A DNA stretch of 21,624 nt. Source: Collodictyon triciliatum. Lineage: Eukaryota > CRuMs. How positions within the stretch are numbered: position 1 is the first letter of the stretch; each line of letters opens with the position of its first letter. Shown piece after piece: positions 9,997 through 20,545 of this stretch. A model generated the notes under the pieces. It worked only from the letters and a program-made list of their open reading frames with translations. It made no database searches and was not told the DNA's origin. The stretch covers positions 1 through 21,624 of the forward strand of contig JBHJMP010000045.1 in the NCBI GenBank assembly GCA_043381765.1, read 5' to 3'. A program made the position numbers and the translations under genes.

Positions 9997-11220
9997 TCAA
10001 TATTTGGAGTCCCTCTTTCGAGAGCGTTGTTGGGACGGGTGCTGAGCTTTTTTACTTGGAACTTCAGGAGACTGTGTTGATCGCTGCTCCTTCGCGGACA
10101 TAGTCCGATTTAGTTGGCCATCCAATCTCCGAATCAACATAATTTTGCTTTCGTTTATCACTCCTCCCTTTGTCAAAATATACTCCACCGCCTTTGACAC
10201 CAAAATCGAGGGCCTTGTTTGATGAAAGGTCTTCAGGCACACCAATCCACAAATCAAAGAGCGCCCAAGAGCAGAACCTGCACGGAACCGGCTGCTGCAT
10301 CCGCCTTCAATGTAATTGCAGGCTGCCACTGGACTGCCATACCTGCAAACAGGCAAATGAAGAACTCGCCCAAGTCCAAATGGCCTAGCAGTGCCATGGA
10401 GAGAACGTGATTACCCAACTCTAAGGCTGACCCCAGCGATGCATAGTAGCTCCTCTGCGTAAATAAAATCCCGAAGAACTCGCCAAGGCGGTAGATTTTA
10501 GAACACTTCGCCTTTTTTGTATTGCAAATATCAAATAGTGACTTCTACCTTCATCTCTTGTTACACGAGACATCCCCTGGGCTTCACAAATGGCACCATC
10601 CAAGAGCCTGCAAACAATATTCTCATCGGCCACTGTTACCTTCGATGGTGATTATGAGTTCTTGAATAATAATACTTTGGTCAACTTTTGGGTATCAGAG
10701 TTCTCCAATGAAGGAGAGGGTAAAAAACCAACTTACAAGGATAAACCTTCCCTTCATGCTCTACCTCAGGCGTAAAGAGAAAGCCAAAGGGAGATAAAGT
10801 CATAGTAAATCCCCGCTGAAAGTCCTCGTTAACCGCGCAGTCTGGTGTGGAAAGGCAAGTCCAACTCGCCCAGATACAACCGACGGGAACTGTGGAGGAA
10901 GAAGAACCAGCCCTCTCCACTCATCGCCAGCATCCGGTCAAGAGGACCTCACAAAAGGGTTCCCCAAAGAGAGTCAAGCAGCTATCGGAAAAGTTCATCA
11001 TCCTTTATCAACATGTACAAACAGACGAAGAGCGTGGCTTTTGCGAAGCTGCATCAAATTCAGCAATACCTATCTGAAAATTGTAATCGAGTAACATAGA
11101 CCGTAAGAACTGGCTGAAGGCAAAGCGCAAATCATCGTGTACCGGAACAAATGCCGCTCTATCTTCATCTGTCTCCGAAACGAACCTTTTAGCCCCGTGT
11201 GCAAAACAACAACTGGAACC
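9997..11220 (-). CDS. Gene C: possible checkpoint sliding-clamp subunit (Rad1/Rad9, PCNA fold), tentative
   Basis: My exon model on the minus strand, N to C, is: about 11220-11102, 11048-10953, 10912-10737, 10684-10640, 10607-10549, 10454-10278 and 10230-9997, ending at TGA 9999-9997. Introns are 53, 40, 52, 32, 94 and 47 nt and every phase agrees. TAG 10984-10982 and TAA 10563-10561 are then sense. Visible segments include CCFAHGAKRFVSETDEDRAA, DDELFRQLLDSLWGTL, RGFTMTLSPFGFLFTPEVEH, ALELGNHVLSMALLGHLDLG and SILVSKAVEYILTKGGVINE, then a basic Ser/Gln/Lys-rich tail ending RSRKRDSKY. By eye the first pieces recall the start of Rad1-type clamp proteins (CFA-x-x-G-x-K, then LLD-x-L-x-G), and the alternation of strands suits a PCNA fold. 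The family name is weak. Single exons are less certain than the whole, especially 10684-10640. Confidence 0.5.
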
Positions 11221-11306
11221 CGTTAGTCTGTTGGTACCCTGATATGATTGATTGGTTTTTTTTTTTTTTTTGTTGTGGTTAAGAAGAAATCCCTCGTTTT
11301 TTTTTA

Positions 11307-11459
11307 TGTAAAGTCTTTCCTTTCTTTTTTTGCTTGAGCTATTGTTTTCTCGAAATCATGCGAAGGGTTAGGGATATCCCAAGAAAGATGGTATGATATT
11401 GAAGACGCAGATGCTGGTTTATAGAGTTGTTCTTCGAGCTTTTCGTCGCGTAAGAAATC
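11307..11459 (-). CDS. Coding-like segment upstream of gene C
   Basis: One minus-strand frame reads DEKLEEQLYKPASASSISYH followed by LSWDIPNPSHDFEKTIAQAK, a well-mixed, protein-like composition next to AT-rich filler. I could not join it in phase to the gene C exons on either side. A 16-nt poly-T (poly-A on this strand) at 11256-11271 follows. It could be an exon of gene C or of a separate gene. Confidence 0.3.
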
Positions 11460-11599
11460 AGGTCAATCAAAGATTAATTTTTTAATCAGTGATATTGTAG
11501 CTTTATACTTATAAGCGATCATAATATTTATCCTAGATTTGTTTAATTGGATCATGTATGTAGTTTTTTACTTAAGACTTATAAATTCCAATATTGGAT

Positions 11600-11702
11600 A
11601 AAGGTTGAATCTGATTCTTGTGTCCTTCGGCCTGATTGTATCAACAAGCGCCCGAAGACAACAAGAGAGTTCGCTGCTGTTGCAATCCTCCACAGCCAGC
11701 AT
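11600..11702 (-). CDS. Candidate first exon of gene C
   Basis: An ATG at 11702-11700 opens a frame reading MLAVEDCNSSELSCCLRALV then DTIRPKDTRIRFNLYP. This is a helix followed by a strand, as at the start of PCNA-fold proteins. The segment is GC-richer than its surroundings. The splice to the following exons is unresolved. If real, genes C and D start head-to-head, 49 bp apart. Confidence 0.35.
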
Positions 11703-11751
11703 TTGCCCAGAGCCTTAAGGATTTACTTTGCATCTTGCAGGTCAGGGCACG
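11703..11751. promoter_or_regulatory. Possible shared upstream region of divergent genes C and D
   Basis: Only 49 bp separate the candidate ATG of gene C from the chosen ATG of gene D. TTGCAG just before the gene D ATG could instead be a 3' splice site of an upstream 5'-UTR exon. I see no clear promoter element. Confidence 0.25.
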
Positions 11752-14700
11752 ATGGAAAAAAGATTGAGATCGACAGATATTGAGTCGAAAAACATTCCAA
11801 ACTTTTTTGATAAGGGCTTTCGCATCGCCACGTTCGAGGATAGTAGAGTGCTCGGCGTAAGTACTCTTTTCTCACCCCAAGCTTTATCTGATCACTGGCG
11901 CGGTATTCTCAACGCTTGTTGTGAATTATATATCTTATCATTACTATTCTTTCTTCTCTCTTTTTCTTCTCTCTTTTTCTTCTCTCTTTTTCTTCTCTCT
12001 TTTTCTTCTCTCTTTTTCTCTCTCTTTTTCTCTCTCTTTTTCTCTCTCTTTTTCTCTCTCTTTTTCTCTCTCTTTTTCTCTTTCTTTTTCTCTCTCTTTT
12101 TCTCTCTCTTTTTCTCTCTCTTTTTCTCTCTCTTTTTCTCTCTCTTTTTCTCTTTTAGTTTTGTATTACTATTATTACTATTATTACTATTATTACTATT
12201 ATTACTATTATTACTATTATTACTATTATTACTATTATTACTATTATTACTATTATTACTATTATTATATCCGTATGTTCTTAAAATCACTTCGTATGCT
12301 TTATTCAGTCTCATCCCAATTCGCTTTAATTGCAAAAGTAGCAAAAAAGTTTATTATTATAATCGGTGAATGCTATATTGACTGTCGAGTACCATCGACT
12401 GAAAATTATGATTCTTAGAATCCGCCTGATGAAGCTATATTCCTTGGTAATTTTTTGGCTGCTTCTAAACTGCATGGCGTTGCCTTTATGTGTTCAAATG
12501 GTAAATTTTTATTCAAATTTATAGAACATCCTTTTATAAGTATTTACATATAAAATAATTGAATAGGTGTATAATTTTTGTTTTAAAATTATTAATATGT
12601 TAATAATCGAATATTGTTAAAGCCAGAGACAAGAAAGGTGTCATCTGTATCAAGACGAGTAATATCCTCTCACAAATTGAATCTCAAAAACCGATGAATG
12701 TAAAGCCTGATGCAAGCGCCTATATTTTCGACCAAAATCTCAAACTACGAGCGAATCACACCTCACCAGACCCAACTTTCCTGAAATGCGATACCACACC
12801 TTTAAATCTGCAGATAGACCCCTCAGATAATTTTTTGGTCGTTCCTCAGCTAAAGGATGTATCCATCTATGATATTGGTCGTGTTATGCAAGGAAATCAT
12901 ACACCTATTAAGACTATCCAACTGGATTCCCCCTTGTTCTATCTCACAATTGGATTCAACGCTGTTAGAAACGAGCTCGGATTGCTATGCACCTACGAAG
13001 ACAATACAAAACTCTATATAGGAGATTCAGTTTCAAGTGTTGATCTGCCTCCATTATCTTGTAATAAAACTATATTTGATTAAAATTCCAAAAATAATAC
13101 AAATCAGATCATTCCCTATTACCATTAAACTATTTTGTTTCGTTAGTTCTATCATTACCCAATGAGAAAGAAACGAATGGATGTATTTCGCCCAGAATCC
13201 TTTTTTGATTAACAATATTTATGTCTGACCAATTATTTTATAGCTCCTGCTCTTAGTGATGACTGCAAATATATCATGTATGCAGACGCAAAAGGATTCA
13301 ATAAAATCAATGTTTCAACCATGAAACTGGTGAGCTATTGGATTCGATTCTAATACATTTTACATTTTGGTATAGACTCTATTGTAAAGACAATAATAAT
13401 CGACAACAAATTTTGTTACACTAGGAAACCACATACACCATAGAGCACCCTACAAGTGATTTCTCTTATATTGCTATGGAGTTTCTAAAATAAAAATATG
13501 ATGCAAATTCAGATACCAAAATCTAACTGTATCTACACTCCCGAAATTTAGAAACATATGATGAGCCTCCATCCTGCTTTGTCTCGAAAGTTTCTAAAGA
13601 TACATATTTAACCTACCTTGATTTTGAAAATGATTATAAGTACCTCCTTATTGATTTAAGCGACAGTGCTCGGGTAATCAATTATCGATTCTATTCACAG
13701 TAAAAAAAAAAATACAGACTAAGTGGTCATGTTGCTTTTGAGTTGTATTCGCCATCTCACTAAGTATACCTTTCAAAAAAAAATTGTGTAGGAAGCCTAT
13801 TGGAGGTTTGATCCACTCAATTCTCGTGAAAGAATTCCTATCGCTCACAGAATTCAAAATGGGTTAGTTTCAATTTTTATTGTTTTTCTTTTATCCAAAA
13901 AAAATCCATTTACTTATAATCTGATACATCTATATTGTTTTAATATTAGGTCATTCCTCTTGGCTGATAACTTAAGTTCTGTCATCCGCCTTTTAAGTAA
14001 ATCAGCTCAAGGAGAATGGAATGTTTATGAGCTGAAAAATTTTGATGTCTGCATTGACGGTAGCTCAAAAACTTTATTGTTTCTAAAATTGAAAATTTAC
14101 TTGACTTTTACTTTTACTTTTACTTTTACTTTTACTTTTACTTTTACTTTTACTTTTACTTTTACTTTTACTTTTACTTTTACTTTTACTTTTACTTTTA
14201 CTTTTACTTNNNNNNNNNNNNNNNNNNNNNNNNNNNNNNNNNNNNNNNNNNNNNNNNNNNNNNNNNNNNNNNNNNNNNNNNNNNNNNNNNNNNNNNNNNN
14301 NNNNNNNNNTTTTTACTCTTTTTTTTACTCTTTTTTTTTCTCTTTTTTTTTCTCTTTTTTTTACTCTTTTTTTTTCTCTTTTTTACTCTTTTTTACTCTT
14401 TTTTACTCTTTTTTTACATTTTGGATTTATTTTGGCGTTTTGCATAATGTTTTTGAGTATTTAGTAATTAATATATTTCTCTATCAGTTATATCAGGATT
14501 GGCTTATTTTTGTTCAACCAATGGAAAACATGTTGCCGTAGCCACAGACTCGTCAGATTTTCTTACCGTAGTGTGCTTTTCTGGAGGATTTAATGACTTA
14601 TGTAATCCTCCTCACTCTATTTTAGTAAATCTTTTTGAATATGAATGATTCAATTTCATCTTACGGCTCCTTTACTCTGATATTTATGGATGCTTGTCAT

Positions 14701-15924
14701 CTAATTAGAATTTTTTTTTATCTTTTGTTTAACAAATAGAATATGACAAACAACTTAAATAGGAAAACCTATTTGTAGTAAGTCCGCGTGTCCCCAATGT
14801 CGATGGAATGTCGAAGACACAGCCGCAAATGCTAACAACGAATTCACTCCCGTTGCAGTCACAGTCAACACCTAAACCCATTGCGGCATCAAATGCAACA
14901 CCGTCGAAATCTGTGATTTCTTTTACACCGAAATCCGTCAATATATCTCGCCCAATACCAGACGCATCGAGGTAATAGTTCATCTAATATATGTAATAGA
15001 TCATGCTTAATATACCACTTTACTGAAATTCAATCAATTGAAACCATATCATCGGAACAAAGAATCAGCATTCCTGATTGGTAAGCTTTTCTATCATCGC
15101 GATTATTGAATCATGTGTAAATAGATTGAAGACATCTATTAATGTGCATATTTACTGTTCATCAGGGAGATAGGGTTTTCCAGCATCCTGACCGATTCTA
15201 TCGAAAGTTACATAATAAACTTTGAAGAATGGGCTTCACCAAATATGGAGTCACTGGTTAGAAAGGCTTCTCCTTTTCGTCTGATATATTTAAATATGTT
15301 ATTATCATATTTTTGTTTGTTTATTTTTTATGCAATATAATTTCATTACATGATAGAACGTCAGTGACATTTCAAGAATCAGCGATCAAGGTTTGGTTTA
15401 CACATAACATGGAGATTTAACTATTCTTTAATAATTAGTACAATTTTGTATATATGTTCTTCTAAAAAATAAATAGAGGGAGGAAAAGAACTGAAATCGT
15501 TGAGTAGTCAAGTCTCTCTAAAGTTTCAGGAGGCCAGCAAAGTCATCAACACCTGCAAATGTTTGTTTTTACATTCCTCTCACAAACCCAATTTTCGATT
15601 TCGGCGTCGTTTGTTAGGCTTGCTAACTAAACTCTTTTTCTTTTTCTTTTTCTTTTTCTTTTTCTTTTTCTTTTTCTTTTTCTTTTTCTTTTCTTTTTCT
15701 TTTCTTTTTCTTTTTCTTTTCTTTTTCTTTTCTTTTTCTTTTCATACTCCAGCCATATTATCGTCAGACCAAGAATACGAGGAAACGTACGGTGTCAATT
15801 ACTTTACTAGTGTCTTGATTGTATAATCCACACTTTCTCATCCAATCAATTTATGGTATTCAACCAGGGATCATCAAATATCAGATAATTGTCGACGTCT
15901 TCTGGAAAAAGCTGATGTTTGCAA

Positions 15925-15958
<34 letters not shown>

Positions 15959-16743
15959 TGCACGTACAGTTTGCAGGGTTTTACAATTTATATCATATTG
16001 TAATATTTTATAATTGTCCAACAAATGCCTAAACCGTAATATCTGAATAGGGTTTGAAAGCAAGATATCTGAACCTCCGAAAATCGTTGTTCGAGGAATC
16101 ATCCAAACCTCGAACACACATGAAGTAACATAAACACTAATTTTCTTCTCTTAATCATTTCTTTATCACATAAATTCAAACAATTATCACTATCCAACAT
16201 CTCAAGATATATTTTTAATGTATATGAAAAGGGATCAAGGCCACATTGACCTGTATCTGAGAAATAAAGAATACCCATACACTAATCGTACGTTTTTGTT
16301 TTCATTTGTACCAACAACCCAAAGAAAAGAATGAATTCTATTATACTGTAAATTAGAATATATTAAAGATAAAAAAAAAATATAATATTAGGTCCGGATG
16401 AACCAAACGAGCAAGGTTTTTCGTTTTCATATTTATCTCATAGACATCATGCTTACATCGCCGATAAAATGAAGGTCATAGAGGAATATCTGCGACGCCT
16501 TCACAGCCACAAAAAACATTTAAATATTCGAAAAACATCTTCACTGTAAGAATTATAATGCCGAAATATGGATTCAGATATATTTTCTTTTATGCATTTG
16601 TGCCAGTATATTTAACGGACTCTTTACAGCCCCAGAGAAAACAAGCTGCTCTGATAAATTCGTAAGTTTGTGGATAAGACATATTCCTTTCCCATACCCC
16701 CCCCCCCCCCCCCCCCCATCTTTTTTTTTTTTTTTATTTTTTT

Positions 16744-16797
<54 letters not shown>

Positions 16798-19700
16798 NNN
16801 NNNNNNNNNNNNNNNNNNNNNNNNNNNNNNNNNNNNNNNNNNNNNNNNNNNNNNNNNNNNNNNNNNNNNNNNNNNNNNNNNNNNNNNNNNNNNNNNNCTC
16901 TTCTCTTCTCTTCTCTTCTCTTCTCTTCTCTTCTCTTCTCTTCTCTTCTCTTCTCTTCTCTTCTCTTCTCTTCTCTTCCTTTTCATGGCCAAGAACTAAT
17001 TTTCCTCCTGCAATTTTAAGCATCGATGAGAGACAGGAACCAATAATGAGCTCCGAAGATTCATATGTGGAAATGAAAACTACCAGACGCAAGTCCAGAA
17101 CGAAGGTATGAATATTGGACCAAAGTTCTTGAAATAACTAACCTCCAAATCTATTTAATACTATTATTTATTTATCTATTTATTTATTTTTACATTCTAC
17201 TTTAAGCTTAATAAAGAAGTAGACCATCCGATGTACCGAGGTTTGTCCAACAGTTTATCACCACTCGAAGACGTTAATTTACGAACTCTTCTTTTATTTT
17301 ATTTTATTTTATTTTATTTTATTTTATTTTATTTTATTTTATTTTATTTTATTTTATTTTATTTTATTTTATTTTATTTTATTTTATTTTATTCTTGATT
17401 ATCTGCCTCATAGTCCTCCCTATACAGAACCACAAAACAAGGAAAGATACCACACGCGGTTCTCGGAAATGGGGACCAAATGCAGTCATGTGATTGAATA
17501 CGGCAATCTTACCATATCCCTTGAAGGGCTACTGTCGCCCACAAACGAGGAAGATGAAACTCCTGGAGAATACATGGCTGTAACAAAACTTTTCATCACT
17601 ATGCTGCCTCCAAAGTCAACAGATGGAGCACAAAGAGATGATAGCACCAAAGGACAGTCTTTGGCTATCCTTGATTTTACCAGTCAGGTCAGAATAGATG
17701 ATAGAGTTACCGTAGTGAGTGAACTTCGTAAAGAGGGACTCTTCAATGGACTTGCATTGGATTTCACTGACGGTCCTCACATCAAGACGCGGTCGTCTCT
17801 CCTCAGATCTCCAAGATTATTCAGTGCTCAGGGTCAACCAAACCCAGCAATATTTTCTCATCCACCACCGCCAACAGTCACGCCAAACCCGCCACCACAA
17901 GAGCAAAGCAACTCTGCCAAACAAGGAAGTGGCTTTCCTTTCTCAAGTGCTACGACTCCGTCTGCTCCTCCGAATTTATTTATGTCATCCACAAATCCTG
18001 TGCCCATCACAGCATCACAAACTCAAAAGCAGGAAGCCTCTCAATTCAACTTTTTTTCGGTCAGCGCTCCAACCGCACCTGGCTCGGCAGTAAACCCTCA
18101 GAAAACACCAGGGATTGGTTCTTTTACTGCACCAATATTTCCAAACGCATCGGCAACCCAAACGCCGGTAGGCCAAGGACAGAGCATTGCTGGTAGTAGT
18201 AGTAGTAGTACTAATACTACTAGTAGCAGCAGCTTTACTATCCCAAAAACAGAACCTACATCTATAAAGAAAAAGGAGTCACACCCCATACTATCGTCTT
18301 CACAGACTCAGGATGAAGAAGAGGGTAAAGAAATAACATCACAATCAAACAGTAATCCTCTTGTGTCGAAATTCCCATCAATTTCCTTTTCGGCCTTGAA
18401 ACAAGGTAATTCTGAGGCTGGTGTGTTGCCAACTCAATTTAACACGCTGACTTCATCAAAAGCAAACACACCGGCTGCAACAAATTCACCATTTCAAATA
18501 AGCGCATCATCTACAACAAATCCACCTGCCAAACCAAACCCACCGGCCACAACAAATTCGCCATTTCAAATAAGCGCTTCATCTACAACAAATCCACCGG
18601 CCACAACAAATTCACCATTCCAAATAAGCGCATCATCTACAACAAATCCACCTGCCAAACCAAACACACCGGCTGCAACAAATTCACCATTTCAAATAAG
18701 CGCATCGTCTACAACAAATCCACCGGCTACAACAAATTCACCATTTCAAATAAGCGCATCGTCTACAACAAATCCACCGGCTACAACAAATTCACCATTC
18801 CAAATAAGCGCATCATCTACAACAAATCCACCTGTCAAACCAGACACACCGGCTACAACAAATCCACCATCTCAAATAAGCGCGCCGTCTACAACCAACC
18901 TGCAGAATCCAATTGCATTCACAGCAGCACCACAAACCAGCCTCAACCTTGGTCAAAGCAATCCCGCCAATCCTTTCCAGTTCACGCAATCAAGTACCAC
19001 CCAACCTCCCAGCATGTCAGGTTTCCAGAATAAACAAGCTTTATCCGGTTTCTTCGGGGGTGTTGCCAGCGTCTCACTTTCGGACCCAAATGCACTCACT
19101 TCAGGAACACAGACTACAAAACAACCCACCAACTCAAACTTTCTTTCATCTACGCCTGTTCTTCAGACAAACGCACAGGCTCCTGCGTTTCCGTTTGCCA
19201 CACCAGCAGCTTTTGTAAACCCTGCGCCAGGTGTTAATCCCATGGCAGGCTTTGCACCTTCAGGCGCGAACGCAACCTCGAATCCTCCCTTGTTTAGCAC
19301 GTCGACAACAAACTCTGCTTCAGGATTCGGTTTTACCTTCGGGAAAAGTGAGAGTGCCACAACTTTGCCGACTTTTCCATCCGCGACAACAGCTGCTCCA
19401 GGAGCAACCAATCCGATGACTGGATTTGCAGCTCCGGCAAGTACGCAATCACCTGCATCAAATATCTTTGCAGGGTTTGTCCCCGGGCAAGGTCAGATTG
19501 GCCAAAGCGGTGCCCCGCTTTCCACTTCAGCATCTGGCTTTGGTTCGATGAGTGGCTTTGGTTCAATGGGTAGCTTTGGTACGACTCCAGCACAGAATCT
19601 AGCAGGTTTGTCTTCTCTATTTGTTCTTGACTGGAGGCCAGTCCGAAACATACAGAAAGAAATTTAATGGCTTTTCCTTCCTTTCTTTTACTTTTTTTTC

Positions 19701-20012
19701 TATTTAATTATGTTACTTATTGTTTGTTTCTGCTTGTTTCCGATAAAAAAAAAGTCTTCATAACCTATTTCATGTCAAAGTGCATTAATCTAGAGGCCAC
19801 TTCTGAAACATACAATGAACAGGGAAACCAACGCAACAAGCCGCATTCCAATTCAACTCTGGAACCTTTGGTAAGCCTCCTGGCAAATGTGAGTTACTCT
19901 CATTTGATTATATAATTTCTTGCTTTCCGTGTCTTAAGTGTGTCTGTTTATTTTGTTTATTATGTGTATTTTGTTTATTTTGCTCTTCTCTGTACCAGTT
20001 TTTGTTTCGTGA
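11752..20012 (+). CDS. Gene D: Nup214/Nup159-type FG nucleoporin
   Basis: A 24-exon model has all phases consistent: 11752-11856, 12419-12500, 12623-13060, 13244-13329, 13425-13673, 13792-13862, 13950-14059, 14497-14601, 14740-14971, 15000-15080, 15166-15256, 15357-15390, 15477-15560, 15753-15786, 15868-15916, 16051-16124, 16232-16287, 16392-16545, 16607-16661, 17037-17105, 17207-17240, 17428-19605, 19823-19870 and 19999-20012. It encodes about 1510 residues. Residues 1-430 look like a beta-propeller; segments such as LETYDEPPSC and DTYLTYLDFENDYKYLLIDL line up by eye with the Nup214 propeller. A Ser/Pro linker and a helical middle (about 510-760, e.g. KVIEEYLRRLHSHKKHLNIR) follow, then a Ser/Thr/Pro-rich tail with GFFGG, GFGFTFGK, GFGSMSGFGSMGSFG and a final GTF. 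Proteins of this family sit on the cytoplasmic face of the pore and help mRNA export. TAA 13491-13493, TAA 13524-13526, TAA split over 14601/14740-14741 and TAG 14760-14762 are read as sense. The last two exons and the tiny exons are the least certain. Confidence 0.75.
11947..12157. repeat. TTTTTCTC / TTTTTCTTCTC pyrimidine repeat in intron 1 of gene D
   Basis: About 210 bp of pure pyrimidine on the coding strand, built from TTTTTCTTCTC units grading into TTTTTCTC units. It lies inside the 562-nt first intron. Confidence 0.95.
12165..12268. repeat. (ATTATTACT)n nine-bp repeat in intron 1 of gene D
   Basis: About eleven copies of a 9-bp unit directly downstream of the pyrimidine repeat, in the same intron. 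Confidence 0.95.
14105..14414. repeat. (TTTTAC)n and (TTTTTTTACTC)n repeats around a gap, intron 7 of gene D
   Basis: About 105 bp of TTTTAC units precede a 100-N gap at 14210-14309. After the gap come imperfect units of T runs punctuated by ACTC or CTC. The gap is probably an assembly failure in the repeat, so the true intron length is unknown. Confidence 0.95.
15633..15742. repeat. (TTTTTC)n / (TTTTC)n repeat in intron 13 of gene D
   Basis: About 110 bp of pyrimidine repeat end eight bases before the ACTCCAG acceptor used for exon 15753-15786, so the repeat itself probably serves as the polypyrimidine tract. Confidence 0.95.
15927..15957. repeat. (AATGAT)n repeat in intron 15 of gene D
   Basis: A short hexanucleotide repeat just after the GTTTGC donor at 15917. 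Confidence 0.9.
16697..16978. repeat. Poly-C, poly-T, gap and (TCTTC)n in one intron of gene D
   Basis: A run of 21 C is followed by a long T run, 100 N at 16798-16897, then about 80 bp of TCTTC units. All are pyrimidine on the coding strand, inside the intron 16662-17036. Confidence 0.95.
17291..17392. repeat. (TTTTA)n repeat in the intron before the large FG exon
   Basis: About twenty TTTTA units sit inside the inferred intron 17241-17427. The reading frame is open across them, but the upstream and downstream frames differ, which supports an intron with acceptor CCTCCCTATACAG. Confidence 0.95.
18474..18905 (+). repeat. In-frame 54-bp tandem repeat inside the nucleoporin FG exon
   Basis: Seven copies of an 18-residue unit ATTNSPFQISASSTTNPP, with a 6-residue spacer (AKPNPP, AKPNTP or VKPDTP) after copies 1, 3 and 6, give exactly 432 bp. 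Copies 1-6 are almost identical at DNA level; copy 7 has diverged. The unit has a single Phe in SPFQ and no FG, unlike the FG motifs later in the protein. Confidence 0.95.
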
Positions 20013-20545
20013 TATGCAAGATTTCTCTAGAGGAAAAAGAAGAAAAGAAATGGAAAGGACGTTGTGTGAATCTTGCAATCAAATATTTGAACAAATAAAA
20101 TAGATTTTCTCGAATGCGAATGATCTTTTTTTTTCCCTCGACTAGGATTGTGTAATTGCACGATTAAGACCAGAACTACATCTTAAAGGAGGATATATCC
20201 AAAGACAACAAGCGTGAAGGACACTAACCACTAAAATACGATAAAACTGAAAACCAAACATTGGGTGCTATCATTGGGTCGTGTCTCGTTTTACATGCTC
20301 GAATCCAACAAAACAAAAACAAAAAAAATTCAGTCAGACTCTTTTGTGTGTTTCGTTGATGGGGACAGAGTGGACTGGATGATGGAGTAATATGAGTTTC
20401 TGACAGAATCCACCACAGTATGCAGTGTCACTACCTAACAGACAGAGTGATTTAGATTAAAAAAATAAAATAAGAAAATAGCAAGGTTAAAAAGAAATGT
20501 ATTGTCATCTCATTCATTACAAAAGAAACATAGGGTCGAGATGGC
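20013..20545. other. 3' region between convergent genes D and E
   Basis: No separate gene is visible. The frame at 20021 (starting DFSRGKRRKEMERTLCESC) stays open to TAG 20099-20101 and, if TAG is sense, to TGA near 20212. It could be an alternative last exon of gene D, joined in phase after 19870 with acceptor ATGCAAG. Otherwise this is 3' UTR. Confidence 0.4.

Noticed and set aside
10542-11115. Plus-strand frame free of TGA through 10590-10775 and 10845-11099
   Set aside because: With UAR allowed it is about 190 codons long, but its TAA and TAG counts match random expectation and its composition is Arg/Ser/Pro-rich, as expected of a shadow. The minus-strand exons are more protein-like and phase-consistent.
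11892-12418. Long ORFs of Leu/Phe/Ser, Tyr or Asn-Asn-Ser repeats on both strands
   Set aside because: Translations of intronic microsatellites.
13456-13551. A 96-nt GTGATT...TTTAG intron that would remove both TAA codons of the nucleoporin exon
   Set aside because: It is in phase, but it would delete a propeller loop and strand that read as conserved sequence, and the donor is weaker than most here. Kept as the main competing explanation.
14729-14983. Minus-strand ORF of 84 codons
   Set aside because: Antisense shadow of nucleoporin exon 14740-14971.
15881-16117. Minus-strand ORF of 78 codons
   Set aside because: Antisense to nucleoporin exons and the AATGAT repeat; His/Tyr runs come from the repeat.
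16574-17111. ORFs of Lys/Glu-Arg or Phe/Ser-Leu repeats
   Set aside because: Translations of poly-T, TCTTC repeat and gap sequence.
18098-19593. Antisense and alternate-frame ORFs across the FG exon
   Set aside because: Shadows of a 2.2-kb coding exon with repetitive sequence.
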